Assembly: GCA_003562535.1 (NCBI GenBank)
Contig: PWUP01000291.1
Coordinates: 1-16,928, forward strand
Direction of reading: 5' to 3'
Source of the DNA: Gammaproteobacteria bacterium
Lineage (GTDB): Bacteria > Pseudomonadota > Gammaproteobacteria > Competibacterales > Competibacteraceae
DNA: 16,928 bases
In this document: one piece after another, positions 1 to 6,355 of the stretch
Numbering within the stretch: the first letter of the stretch is position 1
Layout of the letters: each line of letters opens with the position of its first letter
Translations under genes and position numbers: made by a program
The notes under the pieces: generated by a model
Told to the model about the DNA's origin: nothing
What the model saw: the letters and a program-made list of their open reading frames with translations, nothing else
Databases searched by the model: none

Positions 1-67
1 GCCGGATCGTCTGTGGCGACCGCCCAAGGCGTTTGGCAAACTCGCCAATGCTGTATTGCTTGCTCAT
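1..67 (-). CDS. N-terminal fragment of an IS607-type serine recombinase or MerR-like DNA-binding protein (runs off left edge)
   Basis: Reading the minus strand from ATG at 67, the frame stays open for 22 codons to the edge and gives MSKQYSIGEFAKRLGRSPQT-IR. The pattern YSIGEFAKRLG-x-S-x-QTIR is the winged helix-turn-helix start shared by IS607-family TnpA resolvases and MerR regulators. I favour IS607 because its members usually continue with a Trp-Asp/Glu-Arg-Glu-Gly stretch directly after this point, but that part lies outside the window. If correct, the protein is the serine recombinase of an insertion sequence whose end would fall in the AT-rich stretch between this gene and the permease at 216. 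No purine-rich ribosome binding site precedes the ATG, and a consensus -10 box ends only 8 bases upstream. The fragment is too short to separate the two families firmly. Confidence 0.55.
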   Translation of the reverse strand, partial: MSKQYSIGEFAKRLGRSPQTIR

Positions 68-75
68 AGCAAGGA

Positions 76-103
76 ATTATAAATAACTTTGATAACAAAT
101 CAA
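76..103 (-). promoter_or_regulatory. Sigma70-type promoter for the left-edge DNA-binding gene
   Basis: On the minus strand a perfect -10 TATAAT (76-81) lies 16 bases from a -35 TTGATT (98-103, four of six consensus bases). Only 8 bases separate the -10 box from the ATG at 67, so the expected start of transcription is within about 1-3 bases of the start codon. That implies a leaderless or near-leaderless transcript, consistent with the missing Shine-Dalgarno sequence. Confidence 0.55.
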
Positions 104-105
104 GG
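87..105. repeat. Imperfect palindrome overlapping the -35 box (possible operator)
   Basis: The arms CTTTGAT (87-93) and ATCAAGG (99-105) are inverted repeats with one G-T mismatch and a 5-base centre AACAA. The element covers the -35 box and part of the spacer of the promoter above, a position suited to repression by the DNA-binding protein it drives. On the plus strand a run of six T follows at 111-116, so it also superficially resembles a weak terminator. No plus-strand gene ends here, so I prefer the operator reading. Confidence 0.3.
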
Positions 106-215
106 AACTGTTTTTTGCTCCTCCTAGAGCCACTCACCTTCAAGCCTAGCGGTCTGCCCCGAGTGCTGTGTACCATTGAACCTTGGCAGTGGCCTTCCGT
201 CACGGGCGGTAAGCA

Positions 216-1112
216 ATGAACGATCCGGGGTCACGTTGGGCACCCGTGCTGCTGGCTACAGCGGCACTGCTCTGGTCAGGCAATTTCATCGCTGGGCGAG
301 TGCTCGGCGACAGCATCGAAGCGCTGGGACTGAACTACCTGCGTTGGTCACTGGCGCTACTCATTTTGCTGCCATTGGCCGCCACGGAAATCGCCCGTTC
401 GCGGGCAGCGATTGGAGCCTCATGGGCCTACCTGCTGGCGCTGGGCCTCACTGGTGTTGCCGCCTTCCAAATCTTTGCCTATAAGGCCCTGGAACACACC
501 GCAGTCACCAATGCCATCTTGGTACTTGCCACCGCCCCAGCCGTGATGGTTCTGTTCTCACGCCTCGCCTTGGGCGAACCCATGCACGGTCGCCAGTGGC
601 TCGGCATCATCGCCTCGTTTTGCGGCGCCATCGTTTTGGTCTCTCACGGCGATCTTGCCCTGCTGCGTGAGCTGGAACTCGGTGCCGGAGAATTATGGAT
701 GTTGGCCGCAGTGCCTACTTGGGCGGTGTATTCGGTGCTGCTCAAACGTCGCCCGCAGGCGCTGCCAGCGCGCAGCATGTTGGCGTTGAGTGCCGTAGCG
801 GGTCTGGCTTGGATGACACCGCTGGTTGTGCTGTCACCCTCAGTGCTCTTAGTCGCTTGGACGCCGGGGATTATGGCGGGTGTGGCCTATGTGGCGGTAG
901 GCTCCTCAGTGATTGCCTTCTACTGCTGGAATCGTGGGGTGATGTCAATCGGCCCGGCTCGCGCTGGCATTTACCTTCACCTGATGCCCGTCTTCGGGCC
1001 GGTACTCGCGTTTCTGCTGCTCGATGAAACCCTACAGGTGTATCATCTCTGGGGAGCCGCACTGGTGTTTACCGGCATTGCACTCACGCAGTTGGCTCGG
1101 CGCAGCGCCTGA
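216..1112 (+). CDS. DMT superfamily permease, EamA family
   Basis: An inner-membrane permease of 298 aa, the usual length for two-repeat EamA transporters, with about ten hydrophobic segments from residue 8 to 293. The N-terminal signature LLWSGNFIAGR, the first-repeat stretch around TAVTNAILVLATAPAVMVLFSRLALGE, and its counterpart in the second repeat (GPARAGIYLHLMPVFGPVLAFLLLDE) mark the two EamA domains. The family exports or imports small metabolites such as amino acids or nucleosides; the substrate cannot be read from sequence. The ATG at 216 has only a weak upstream GGGCGGT, but it places the first membrane helix correctly. It converges with the deacylase gene, whose stop lies 14 bases away. 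It is not closely similar to the second DMT permease at 6943, so a recent duplication is unlikely. Confidence 0.9.
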   Translation: MNDPGSRWAPVLLATAALLWSGNFIAGRVLGDSIEALGLNYLRWSLALLILLPLAATEIARSRAAIGASWAYLLALGLTGVAAFQIFAYKALEHTAVTNAILVLATAPAVMVLFSRLALGEPMHGRQWLGIIASFCGAIVLVSHGDLALLRELELGAGELWMLAAVPTWAVYSVLLKRRPQALPARSMLALSAVAGLAWMTPLVVLSPSVLLVAWTPGIMAGVAYVAVGSSVIAFYCWNRGVMSIGPARAGIYLHLMPVFGPVLAFLLLDETLQVYHLWGAALVFTGIALTQLARRSA

Positions 1113-1126
1113 TTCGGAATCCAGTA

Positions 1127-2431
1127 TCACCGAGAGTCAACGGATTCTAAACCACACCATGCCGCGATAAATAACGCCAGCGTGCCGGTGATGCGCTGAA
1201 TCGAGCTGATCTGCACCCGCTCATCAAAACCATGAATATTCTCGGCTCGCGGGCCGTACACCAGACAGGGCGTGTCGTCGTAGATCACAAACACCCGCCC
1301 ATCGAGATAGCTCGGCGTGACGAAGGATTGCAAGGTATCGGCGAAACTGAGGGAGTGGGCTTGCGCTAAAGTCTGCTCGGCGGCACTGCCTTCTTCCAGC
1401 ACATAGCCCTCAGCAAAAAACCCGTTATAGTCAATCTCTGGAGGGTGGTTGGCCAGAAACGGGTCATCACGGCTGGCGGCACGCAGGCAATCCTCGATTT
1501 CTGTAGCCATAGCGTGGGGATCATCACCAGGATAAATGGCAATGCGTGCATCAAAGGTACACCAAGCTGGAACTGACGAAGCCCAATCGCCGCCGCGAAT
1601 TTTGCCGACATTAAAATTGATCGGATGATCCAGTTCAGTGAAATATGGGTAGGCGTATTGGCGCCGGTTCCATTCGGTTTCTAGGCCGCGTAAGGCTTGA
1701 ATCAGCCGATAAGCCGCCTCAATGGCGTTCGCTCCTTGGCCGGCTTCACGGACATGCACCGGCTTGCCTTGGACGCTGACTTGAAACCATATCACTCCGA
1801 CATTAGCGCGTACCAATTGATTATCTTCAGGTTCGGGGATAATCGCCGCATCGGCATGATAACCACGCACTAGACAGGCCAGCGCCCCATTGCCGGTGCA
1901 TTCTTCTTCTGTCACGGACTGGATATGCACTCGCGCTGCCGGTCGATACCCCAAGCGCCGCAGCGCATCCAAGGCGAAAATATTCGCCACTAAACCGGCT
2001 TTCATATCGCCGCTACCGCGCCCGTACAGCCAATCGCCGTCGATATGCGGCTCATAGGGGGGGTGAGTCCACATATCCAGTGGGCCTTCAGGCACGACAT
2101 CAATATGACCATTGAGGATCAGCGAACGGCCTTGTTGCTTACGCGGCTGCCAAGTCGCCACCACATTGACCGCTTGGTCATAATCGATGCAGACTGGCGA
2201 AAACCCCGGATGACGGCAAATCTCATCGACGGCAATCGTCCAGCGATCCATGCGGTAACCGCGCTCAGCAAGCAGGGTATAGACAAAATCCTGAGCGCGG
2301 GCTTCATTACCGCGCAGCGAGGGATAGGTCACCAACTGTTGCGTAACCGCCAGTTGTTCATCAAAACCGGCGGCAACAGAGGCCAGTATTTGTTCGGCCA
2401 GTGCCGTATCCAGTGCTTGGGGTGACATCAT
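1127..2431 (-). CDS. M20 family metallopeptidase / ArgE-DapE-type deacylase
   Basis: A cytoplasmic dizinc amidohydrolase of 434 aa, slightly longer than typical ArgE/DapE members. The metal-binding set of the M20 family is visible: NGHIDVVP with His109 and Asp111, GRGSGDMKAG with Asp142 as bridging ligand, TEEE around 174-177 carrying the catalytic Glu, the P-E-P-E stretch at 199-202, and ENIHGFDE with His400 near the C-terminus. The middle (about 205-320) is the dimerisation domain typical of exopeptidases of this family. Members remove N-acyl groups from amino acids or cleave small amide substrates; the exact substrate is not evident, and the gene is not beside arginine or lysine biosynthesis genes. 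It starts 12 bases after the class II aldolase gene on the same strand, so the two are probably co-transcribed. Two adjacent ATGs (2431 and 2428) are possible starts; neither has a strong ribosome binding site. Confidence 0.87.
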   Translation of the reverse strand: MMSPQALDTALAEQILASVAAGFDEQLAVTQQLVTYPSLRGNEARAQDFVYTLLAERGYRMDRWTIAVDEICRHPGFSPVCIDYDQAVNVVATWQPRKQQGRSLILNGHIDVVPEGPLDMWTHPPYEPHIDGDWLYGRGSGDMKAGLVANIFALDALRRLGYRPAARVHIQSVTEEECTGNGALACLVRGYHADAAIIPEPEDNQLVRANVGVIWFQVSVQGKPVHVREAGQGANAIEAAYRLIQALRGLETEWNRRQYAYPYFTELDHPINFNVGKIRGGDWASSVPAWCTFDARIAIYPGDDPHAMATEIEDCLRAASRDDPFLANHPPEIDYNGFFAEGYVLEEGSAAEQTLAQAHSLSFADTLQSFVTPSYLDGRVFVIYDDTPCLVYGPRAENIHGFDERVQISSIQRITGTLALFIAAWCGLESVDSR

Positions 2432-2443
2432 AGGTCGCAGTGC

Positions 2444-3229
2444 TCAGTGATCGAAACCTGGAGTATGCTGTTCGGCCAGCCGGATGAGAGCCTGCCATTC
2501 CACATCCGCTTGCAGCGGTTGCGTGAGCAGGGCATCATGCTGGGCGGCGTACTGATGGGCGGTTTTTTCACACACATCGGGGCGCAGGGGAATAATCCGG
2601 CTGCCGCTGGCCAATATGCTTAATTGGGTGCGACACACTTTCTCCAGATTATGCATGCGTTTAAAGGCTTCGGGGATGCTGCGCCCCAGCGTGGTCAAGC
2701 CATGATTGTTCAGTAATAGCACATCATGACGCCCTAGATCATAGATGAGACGCTGACGTTCAGCTCGGTCTAAGGTCACCCCTTCATAGGTGTGGCGTGC
2801 CACCCGGTCATAAAATTCCAAGGCCCAGTGGTTAAACGGTAGGATGCCGTCGGCTAGGCAGGACACGGCCACACCGGCCTCGGTATGCGTGTGGATGATG
2901 CAATTGGCATCACGACGGGCGGCGTACAGGGCACCGTGGGTAATATGGGCGTTGAGGGCGGTTATCCCCTCGGGTGCGTCGAGCACTTCACCGCCCGTAC
3001 TGAACTTGAGCAGACTGGACGCGGTGACTTCATGGAACATTAAGTGACTGGGATTAGTTAAGAAGGTGTCGGGTGCTTCCGGCACTCGGGCTGAGGCATG
3101 CGTGCGCAAGCCATCAGCCATGCCAAAGTGGCTGAGTAAACGCAACACCGCCGCTAAATGAACGCGAGTTTGCCATTCAGCGGATACATAACGGGCACTG
3201 TGGGCATTGGCAGCCGCAACATGTGACAT
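2444..3229 (-). CDS. Class II aldolase/adducin family protein
   Basis: A cytoplasmic enzyme of 261 aa belonging to the class II aldolase/adducin fold, whose members are metal-dependent sugar-phosphate aldolases, epimerases or decarboxylases. Visible family motifs are the phosphate-site-like THASARVPEAPDTFLTNP (43-60), FHEVTASSLLKF (65-76, Glu67 in the region of the catalytic Glu), IIHTHTEAG with His113 and His115 as metal ligands, and LLNNHGLTTLGRSIPEAF with His176 as the third ligand. I chose the ATG at 3229 because GGAGG lies 6 bases upstream; a longer frame to 3295 would add 22 residues with no conserved content and no such site. It is the first gene of a probable two-gene operon with the M20 deacylase. 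The substrate is unknown: residues following the NHG motif differ from the Tyr-Tyr-Leu-Glu pattern I recall for many sugar-acid members (here MHNLEK). Confidence 0.85.
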   Translation of the reverse strand: MSHVAAANAHSARYVSAEWQTRVHLAAVLRLLSHFGMADGLRTHASARVPEAPDTFLTNPSHLMFHEVTASSLLKFSTGGEVLDAPEGITALNAHITHGALYAARRDANCIIHTHTEAGVAVSCLADGILPFNHWALEFYDRVARHTYEGVTLDRAERQRLIYDLGRHDVLLLNNHGLTTLGRSIPEAFKRMHNLEKVCRTQLSILASGSRIIPLRPDVCEKTAHQYAAQHDALLTQPLQADVEWQALIRLAEQHTPGFDH

Positions 3230-3429
3230 GAATAGCCTCCAAGGGTGATTTTTATTTAATTTAATGGTCATGGTACCCATGCAGTATATCAACACTATGC
3301 AAAAAACGGCGGCATTAATATAAAGTTAAAGTTTTAATATATGACACTGGTGTGACAAATCCGCTATTTGGAACAGACCCACACAACCGCTGTCACAGAG
3401 CGCAATCTAATCACTAAGGGAGATCACTG
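3230..3429. promoter_or_regulatory. Divergent intergenic region with AT-rich repeats and a spaced TGTGACA/TGTCACA inverted pair
   Basis: This 200-base gap separates the minus-strand aldolase operon from the plus-strand acylphosphatase-thi operon, so it should hold promoters in both directions. It contains two direct copies of TTAATATA (3315-3322 and 3334-3341) in an AT-rich core, which also form an imperfect inverted repeat. It also contains an exact 7-bp inverted pair TGTGACA (3351-3357) and TGTCACA (3391-3397), 40 bases apart. No convincing paired -35/-10 hexamers stood out on either strand. I saw no TPP riboswitch consensus here. Confidence 0.4.
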
Positions 3430-3705
3430 ATGCGGTGTCGTCGCTACTGGATATCTGGCCGAGTCCAAGGTGTGTTCTTTCGGGCTTCAACTCAACAGCA
3501 GGCTCAACAACTGGGTCTGACTGGTCATGCACTCAATTTGCCTGACGGTCGGGTCGAAGTGCTGGCCTGCGGTGCGCCCGAGGCGATGGTGCAACTGGAA
3601 GACTGGTTGCACCAAGGGCCACCGGGCGCTCGGGTTGATGAGGTACAATCCGGCGCTGTGCATCCTGACCCGATTCCATCTGGTTTTCGCACTGGATCAT
3701 GCTGA
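3430..3705 (+). CDS. Acylphosphatase
   Basis: A small cytoplasmic enzyme of 91 aa, the standard length for acylphosphatase, which hydrolyses carboxyl-phosphate bonds such as those of acetyl phosphate or carbamoyl phosphate. The signature GRVQGVFFRAST (10-21) supplies the phosphate-binding loop and catalytic Arg18. LTGHALNLPDGRVEV supplies catalytic Asn36, and the 18-residue spacing between them is that of the family. The common Gly-Trp/Tyr-Val-Arg before this Asn is replaced by Gly-His-Ala-Leu, a mild divergence. The ATG has an AAGGGAG ribosome binding site 7 bases upstream. It opens a same-strand gene series leading into thiM-thiE-thiD, with a 14-base gap to the next frame. No specific link to thiamine metabolism is known to me, so shared transcription may be incidental. 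Confidence 0.93.
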   Translation: MRCRRYWISGRVQGVFFRASTQQQAQQLGLTGHALNLPDGRVEVLACGAPEAMVQLEDWLHQGPPGARVDEVQSGAVHPDPIPSGFRTGSC

Positions 3706-3719
3706 GGATATCGTTCTAA

Positions 3720-3983
3720 ATGGATCCCTTTACCCACGGGTTGGTTGGGGCGGCGGCGGCTCAAACCGTCTCATCGCCAGAAAAAATGCGCCCTGCTGCC
3801 TTTACAGACGCGGTGGCGGCTATGCTGGCGGATCTGGATTACTTTATCCACATTCCGTCTGATCCGCTGTTCAATATTGAAATTCACCGCCAGTTTTCCC
3901 ACTCCATTGTGTTTGTTCCACTAGGCGCTTTGCTTGCCGCCTTGGTCTTATGGTGGCTGGTCAGAAAGCAGCTCAGTTTATGA
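3720..3983 (+). CDS. Truncated YdjM-family (DUF457) membrane-bound metal-dependent hydrolase, N-terminal part only
   Basis: The 87-aa product begins MDPFTHGLVGAAAAQ, continues with MLADLDYFIH and EIHRQFSHSIVF, and ends in one hydrophobic helix (about 66-81). This is the conserved N-terminal quarter of membrane-bound metal-dependent hydrolases related to E. coli YdjM, including the His6, Asp-Leu-Asp and His-Arg-x-Phe-x-His-Ser residues thought to bind metal. Family members are usually 200-350 aa with several more membrane segments and a second conserved block around a TH-x-x-x-D motif; those are absent here. The frame ends in TTTATGA, whose ATG is the start of thiM, so no room remains for the rest of the gene. 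The likeliest history is a deletion that joined the gene's 5' part to thiM, leaving a fragment that may now serve mainly to couple translation into thiM. GAGGA lies 11 bases before its ATG, so it is probably translated. Confidence 0.7.
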   Translation: MDPFTHGLVGAAAAQTVSSPEKMRPAAFTDAVAAMLADLDYFIHIPSDPLFNIEIHRQFSHSIVFVPLGALLAALVLWWLVRKQLSL

Positions 3984-4741
3984 ACCTCAGACACTTGGCT
4001 CAGGGCTGTGCAGCCAGCCTAGCCCAAATCAACGCCCAAGCCCCACGGGTCCACTGTTTGACCAATCCAGTCGCTATGACCCTCAGCGCCAATCTGCTGC
4101 TGGCGGTAGGCGCTCGGCCGTCCATGACTCAAGCGGCGGATCAACTCGATGAGTTCATCGCCGCCAGCGCGGCCTTATGCGTTAATCTTGGTATGCTGGA
4201 TGCGGCTCGCCGTGAAGCGATTACCGCGGGTTTAGAGAGCGCGGCCCGCCATCAAGTGCCTTGGGTACTGGATCCGGTTAAAGTCCATCTGTCCGCGACC
4301 CGCTGCGCCTATGCGCGGCAACTGTTTTCCCAGCGACCGGCAGCGATCCGGGGTAATCAGCGGGAACTGGCGGCGCTGGCCACCGGCGCCGATCTGGCGG
4401 GACTGGCTCGCGCTACGGCCTGCGTGATTGCCGCAACGGGCTGTGAAGATCAGATCAGTGACGGCCACCGTCACCATACCCTGATCGGTGGCAGCCCCTT
4501 GATGGCGCGTACCATTGCCAGCGGCTGTGCCTTATCGGCTTTGCTGGCCGCCTTTGTGGCCGTCAATGCTGACCCCTTTACGGCCAGTGTTCAAGCCCTA
4601 TTCGCGTATAAAATAGCCGGTACCCGAGCAGCACGGCGTGCCAGCGGCCCCGGCAGCTTTCCTGCCGTGTTACTCGATGAGCTGGCCGGATTAAATGAAG
4701 CTCTATTACTTGAGGAAACCGCTTGCAATGAATCCCGTTGA
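3980..4741 (+). CDS. thiM: Hydroxyethylthiazole kinase ThiM
   Basis: ThiM phosphorylates 4-methyl-5-(2-hydroxyethyl)thiazole with ATP, the thiazole branch of thiamine salvage. From the ATG at 3980 the product is 253 aa, close to E. coli ThiM at 262. Family landmarks are RVHCLTN (23-29), VLDPVKV (96-102), AAIRGNQREL (121-130), the anion hole and catalytic cysteine in ASGCALSALLAAF (180-192, Cys183), and GPGSF (223-227). The loop between Glu129 and VIAATG is about 15-20 residues shorter than in the E. coli enzyme. An upstream ATG at 3950 is in frame but would add ten residues lying inside the preceding frame. The chosen start overlaps the upstream stop as ATGA, which implies translational coupling. 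It overlaps thiE by 14 bases. Confidence 0.93.
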   Translation: MNLRHLAQGCAASLAQINAQAPRVHCLTNPVAMTLSANLLLAVGARPSMTQAADQLDEFIAASAALCVNLGMLDAARREAITAGLESAARHQVPWVLDPVKVHLSATRCAYARQLFSQRPAAIRGNQRELAALATGADLAGLARATACVIAATGCEDQISDGHRHHTLIGGSPLMARTIASGCALSALLAAFVAVNADPFTASVQALFAYKIAGTRAARRASGPGSFPAVLLDELAGLNEALLLEETACNESR

Positions 4742-5378
4742 TCCGCGTTTGTATTTGGTCGTGGGGCCGGACGACTGCCGCCACCACCCGCTGGCTGAAC
4801 TGGTACGTGCCGCCGTGGCTGGTGGGGTCACGCTGGTACAACTCCGCGCTAAACACGCCAGCAGCCGTGAATGGCTGACCCTGACCGCGAATCTACGTCA
4901 GGCGTTAGCCAGCAGCGCTGTGCCGTTACTGATTAATGATCGGGTGGACATTGCCTTAGCGGGCGGTGCCGATGGAGTGCATCTGGGTCAAGAGGATATG
5001 CCCGTAGCGGATGCCCGCCGACTGCTGGGTGAGCGCGCCATTATCGGTCTCACCGTGCGTTCGGTCGCCGAAGCCGAGGCCGCCCCAGTCGAATTACTCG
5101 ATTACGTCAGCATTGGTGGCGTCTTCACCACCCGCAGTAAAAACAATCCCAATCCACCCATTGGATTGGCCGGTCTGGCCTCGATAGTGGCGGTACTGCG
5201 CCAGCGCTGTCGCTTGCCTTTATGCGCCATCGCTGGTATTGATGCCACCACAGCCACCACGGTGTGGTCCACAGGTGTGGATGGCATTGCCGTGATTTCT
5301 GCCATCACTCATGCGGCTGATCCCCAACAGGCAGCGCATAAATTACTGACCCAATCCAACCCAGGGAGTCGCTCGTGA
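4728..5378 (+). CDS. thiE: Thiamine-phosphate synthase ThiE
   Basis: ThiE condenses HMP pyrophosphate with thiazole phosphate to give thiamine phosphate and pyrophosphate. The product is a 216-aa TIM barrel, against 211 in E. coli. Motifs are VTLVQLRAK (34-42), LLINDRVDIAL (67-77, pyrophosphate and magnesium site), GADGVHLGQEDMP (80-92), DYVSIGGVFTTRSK (125-138, thiazole-phosphate loop with Thr, Ser and Lys in the expected places), IAG (168-170), and GVDGIAVISAI (183-193). The phosphate loop differs from the E. coli form and resembles what I recall of the ThiE variant found beside thiM and thiD in other proteobacteria. The ATG at 4728 is preferred over one at 4695, because homology begins at the Leu-Tyr-Leu-Val strand just downstream and GAGGA lies 11 bases before it. 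Its stop overlaps the thiD start. Confidence 0.94.
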   Translation: MNPVDPRLYLVVGPDDCRHHPLAELVRAAVAGGVTLVQLRAKHASSREWLTLTANLRQALASSAVPLLINDRVDIALAGGADGVHLGQEDMPVADARRLLGERAIIGLTVRSVAEAEAAPVELLDYVSIGGVFTTRSKNNPNPPIGLAGLASIVAVLRQRCRLPLCAIAGIDATTATTVWSTGVDGIAVISAITHAADPQQAAHKLLTQSNPGSRS

Positions 5379-6181
5379 GCTTTCCTATTGCATTAACCAT
5401 TGCCGGTTCCGACAGCGGCGGTGGTGCCGGTATTCAAGCCGATTTGAAAACCTTTTCAGCACTCGGGGTGTATGGTGCGACAGTGATTACCGCGCTAACG
5501 GCACAAAACACCCGAGCCGTTACCGGGATTCTCGATGTCGCCCCCGAATTCATCGCCCGCCAGCTTGATGCCGTTTGTGATGATCTCAATGTGGCCGCTG
5601 TCAAGATAGGCATGTTGAGCCGCCCCGAGGTGATCCGCGCCGTTGCCGAGGGTCTGGATCGGCATGGCTTAAGCACGGTAGTCCTCGATCCGGTTATGGT
5701 GGCTAAAAGCGGGGATCGCCTGCTGGCGGCTGAAGCGATTGCCGCCTTGCGCAGTGAGCTGGTTCCCCGAGCGACCTTATTAACTCCCAATCTGCCCGAA
5801 GCCGCCGAGCTACTGGATATCGAATCGCCCCAGGATTTAGCCGCAATGGATACACTGGCCGAGCGCTTGCTGGCCTTGGGGCCGCAGGCCGTGCTGGTCA
5901 AAGGCGGCCATCTCAACAGCAGTGAGAGCATCGATGTGTTGCATGATGGCCAGCACACCCTGCATTTACCGGCCCCCCGTGTCCAGACACGCAATACTCA
6001 CGGCACCGGTTGTACCCTGTCCTCGGCGATTGCCGCGTATCTCGCTCGCGGTCTGTCTCTGACCGATGCGGTTCGTGCGGCTAAAACCTATTTGACAGCG
6101 GCCTTACAAGCGGCTGATCAACTGGACGTCGGCCAGGGTCATGGGCCGGTGCATCATTTTCATGCGCTGTGGACGCAGTAA
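5375..6181 (+). CDS. thiD: Bifunctional hydroxymethylpyrimidine kinase / phosphomethylpyrimidine kinase ThiD
   Basis: ThiD phosphorylates HMP to HMP-P and then to HMP-PP, supplying the pyrimidine half for ThiE. The 268-aa product has the ribokinase-fold hallmarks: IAGSDSGGGAGIQADLKTF (9-27, substrate and phosphate binding), VKIGML (76-81), VVLDPVMVAKSG (102-113), LLTPNLPEA (135-143), VLVKGGHL (173-180), and HGTGCTLSSAIAAYLARG (209-226) with the anion hole and Cys213. Length matches E. coli ThiD (266). Translation starts at a GTG that overlaps the thiE stop as GTGA, so the two are coupled. It is the last gene of the operon; 174 bases of repeat-bearing non-coding DNA follow. Confidence 0.95.
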   Translation: MSFPIALTIAGSDSGGGAGIQADLKTFSALGVYGATVITALTAQNTRAVTGILDVAPEFIARQLDAVCDDLNVAAVKIGMLSRPEVIRAVAEGLDRHGLSTVVLDPVMVAKSGDRLLAAEAIAALRSELVPRATLLTPNLPEAAELLDIESPQDLAAMDTLAERLLALGPQAVLVKGGHLNSSESIDVLHDGQHTLHLPAPRVQTRNTHGTGCTLSSAIAAYLARGLSLTDAVRAAKTYLTAALQAADQLDVGQGHGPVHHFHALWTQ

Positions 6182-6204
6182 TCACAGGGCTACGTAATCA
6201 TTCA

Positions 6205-6270
6205 GTCCCCTTTACCCCATTTATAGGGGAGAAAGCCCCTCACCCCAACCCTCTCCCAAAGGGAGAGGGA
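6205..6270. repeat. Intergenic nested palindromic repeat (CCCTCTCCC type)
   Basis: This stretch holds a perfect 9-bp inverted repeat CCCTCTCCC (6249-6257) and GGGAGAGGG (6261-6269) with a 3-base AAA centre. It is preceded by a second cluster in which AGGGG (6225-6229) can pair either with CCCCT upstream (6207-6211) or CCCCT downstream (6236-6240). The string CCCCTCACCCCAACCC leading into the main palindrome is one I recognise as recurring between genes in many gammaproteobacterial genomes. No T-run follows the hairpin, so it is not a textbook intrinsic terminator. It may still act as a transcript 3'-end stabiliser or a REP-like element after thiD. Confidence 0.6.
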
Positions 6271-6294
6271 GCTTAAGGCAGTGGGCTGAACGCT

Positions 6295-6318
6295 TACATG
6301 GCTACATGGCTACACGGT
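6295..6318 (+). repeat. Short tandem octamer repeat, three units
   Basis: Two exact copies of TACATGGC (6295-6302, 6303-6310) are followed by a third with two changes, TACACGGT (6311-6318). It lies between the palindromic repeat and the DUF502 gene, about 40 bases before the start codon. No function is evident. Confidence 0.5.
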
Positions 6319-6355
6319 TGTGTGTAGGTTGGTTGAATACATTTTGGAGCTGATT

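Noticed and set aside
87..116. Hairpin plus T-run near the left edge as a plus-strand terminator
   Set aside because: No plus-strand gene ends there, and the palindrome sits over the -35 box of a minus-strand promoter, so an operator role is more likely.
1117..1147. GAATCC/GGATTC inverted pair between the permease and deacylase genes as a bidirectional terminator
   Set aside because: The stem is only 6 bp with a loop of about 19 bases and no T-run; it also falls partly in the deacylase coding region.
3230..3295. Longer N-terminus for the class II aldolase starting at 3295
   Set aside because: The extra 22 residues are unconserved and lack a ribosome binding site, whereas ATG 3229 has GGAGG at 6-base spacing.
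3829..3850. A string resembling the GATCTGGAT core of the TPP riboswitch, just upstream of thiM
   Set aside because: It encodes the conserved Ala-Asp-Leu-Asp-Tyr motif of the hydrolase fragment, and the partner stems and CTGAGA element of the aptamer are missing.
5434..5994. Long minus-strand open frame (186 codons) opposite thiD
   Set aside because: It is antisense to a clear thiD, rich in Ser/Ala/Arg as expected from reversed codons, and has no recognisable domain.
6249..6269. Strong hairpin after thiD as an intrinsic terminator
   Set aside because: No T-run follows (GAGCTTAAGG instead), so it is listed as a palindromic repeat.
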